From Leucobacter komagatae (GTDB taxonomy: Bacteria > Actinomycetota > Actinomycetes > Actinomycetales > Microbacteriaceae): a stretch of 41,712 bases of DNA. Of the stretch, positions 41,684-41,712 are shown piece after piece. The first letter of the stretch is position 1. The number at the start of each line of letters is the position of its first letter. The notes beneath the pieces are model-generated. The model searched no databases. It saw only the letters and a list, made by a program, of their open reading frames with translations, and was not told the DNA's origin. The translations under genes were made by a program, and so were the position numbers. The DNA lies in assembly GCF_000834055.1 (NCBI RefSeq), contig NZ_JXSQ01000026.1:1-41712 (forward strand), in the 5' to 3' direction.

Positions 41684-41712
41684 CGTCCGGGCACGGATCC
41701 GGGTGCTGAGCC
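41202..41712 (+). repeat. 12-bp tandem array encoding PGAD/PGTD repeats
   Basis: About 40 copies of a 12-bp unit (codons for A/T/V, D/E, P, G). Codons drift at third positions, but a higher-order copy is visible: 41309-41442 is identical over 134 bp to 41513-41646, an offset of 204 bp (17 units). The array runs to the window end. Confidence 0.93.

Noticed and set aside
41062..41694. Long minus-strand ORFs made of Pro-Gly-Ser/Ala or Arg-Ile repeats
   Set aside because: They are antisense readings of the 12-bp repeat, which is open in several frames because of its codon composition.
1..41712. CRISPR array, transposase, integrase or phage genes
   Set aside because: None was found. The only tandem repeat is the coding PGAD array, which has no spacers.

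Overview
The window is high-GC DNA with compact genes, many GTG starts, promoters whose -10 element ends 6-7 nt before a start codon (leaderless mRNAs), and sortase-sorted surface proteins. This points to a Gram-positive actinobacterium, most likely Microbacteriaceae close to Leucobacter. The genus is an inference from DUF5979 and choice-of-anchor proteins and protein style; no rRNA is present.

Layout. 1-350: a terminator hairpin from an upstream gene, then tRNA-Phe(GAA) and tRNA-Asp(GTC). 521-2115: a DUF1772 membrane protein divergent from an AraC regulator. 2275-6576: a sigma factor fused to a zinc-finger anti-sigma-like and membrane segment, followed by a 940-residue DUF5979 surface protein with an LAATG sorting signal. 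6709-17301: mostly housekeeping genes: DUF523, small membrane proteins, a glycosyltransferase/flippase-like pair, a chorismate mutase-GNAT fusion, an acyl-CoA ligase/DUF1295 pair, several hypothetical proteins and a MarR operon with a clear palindromic operator. 17570-20513: an amino-acid permease, small hypothetical proteins and an FBP (EF-G-binding type) zinc-finger protein.

20761-29140 looks like an amino-acid catabolic island. It holds an ACT-less homoserine dehydrogenase translationally coupled to an aldehyde dehydrogenase, a complete polar amino-acid ABC transporter, an overlapping LysR-Lrp regulator pair, and a divergent PLP enzyme of the Cys/Met-metabolism family. The simplest reading is uptake of homoserine (or a related amino acid) and oxidation through aspartate semialdehyde to aspartate, with the PLP enzyme acting on a related amino acid. 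A 14-bp inverted repeat before the transporter, with a half-site before the dehydrogenase, may be a shared operator.

29192-31009: a class C beta-lactamase-type serine hydrolase and TrmL. 31059-39226 (minus strand): a sortase-assembled pilus locus, in transcription order a LuxR/STAND regulator, a tip adhesin broken by one frameshift and three in-frame stops, a backbone pilin with pilin motif, E-box and LPITG, and a class C sortase. 39548-end: a choice-of-anchor G-type surface protein ending in a long tandem array of (A/T/V)-(D/E)-P-G tetrapeptides that runs into the window edge and contains a frame lesion.
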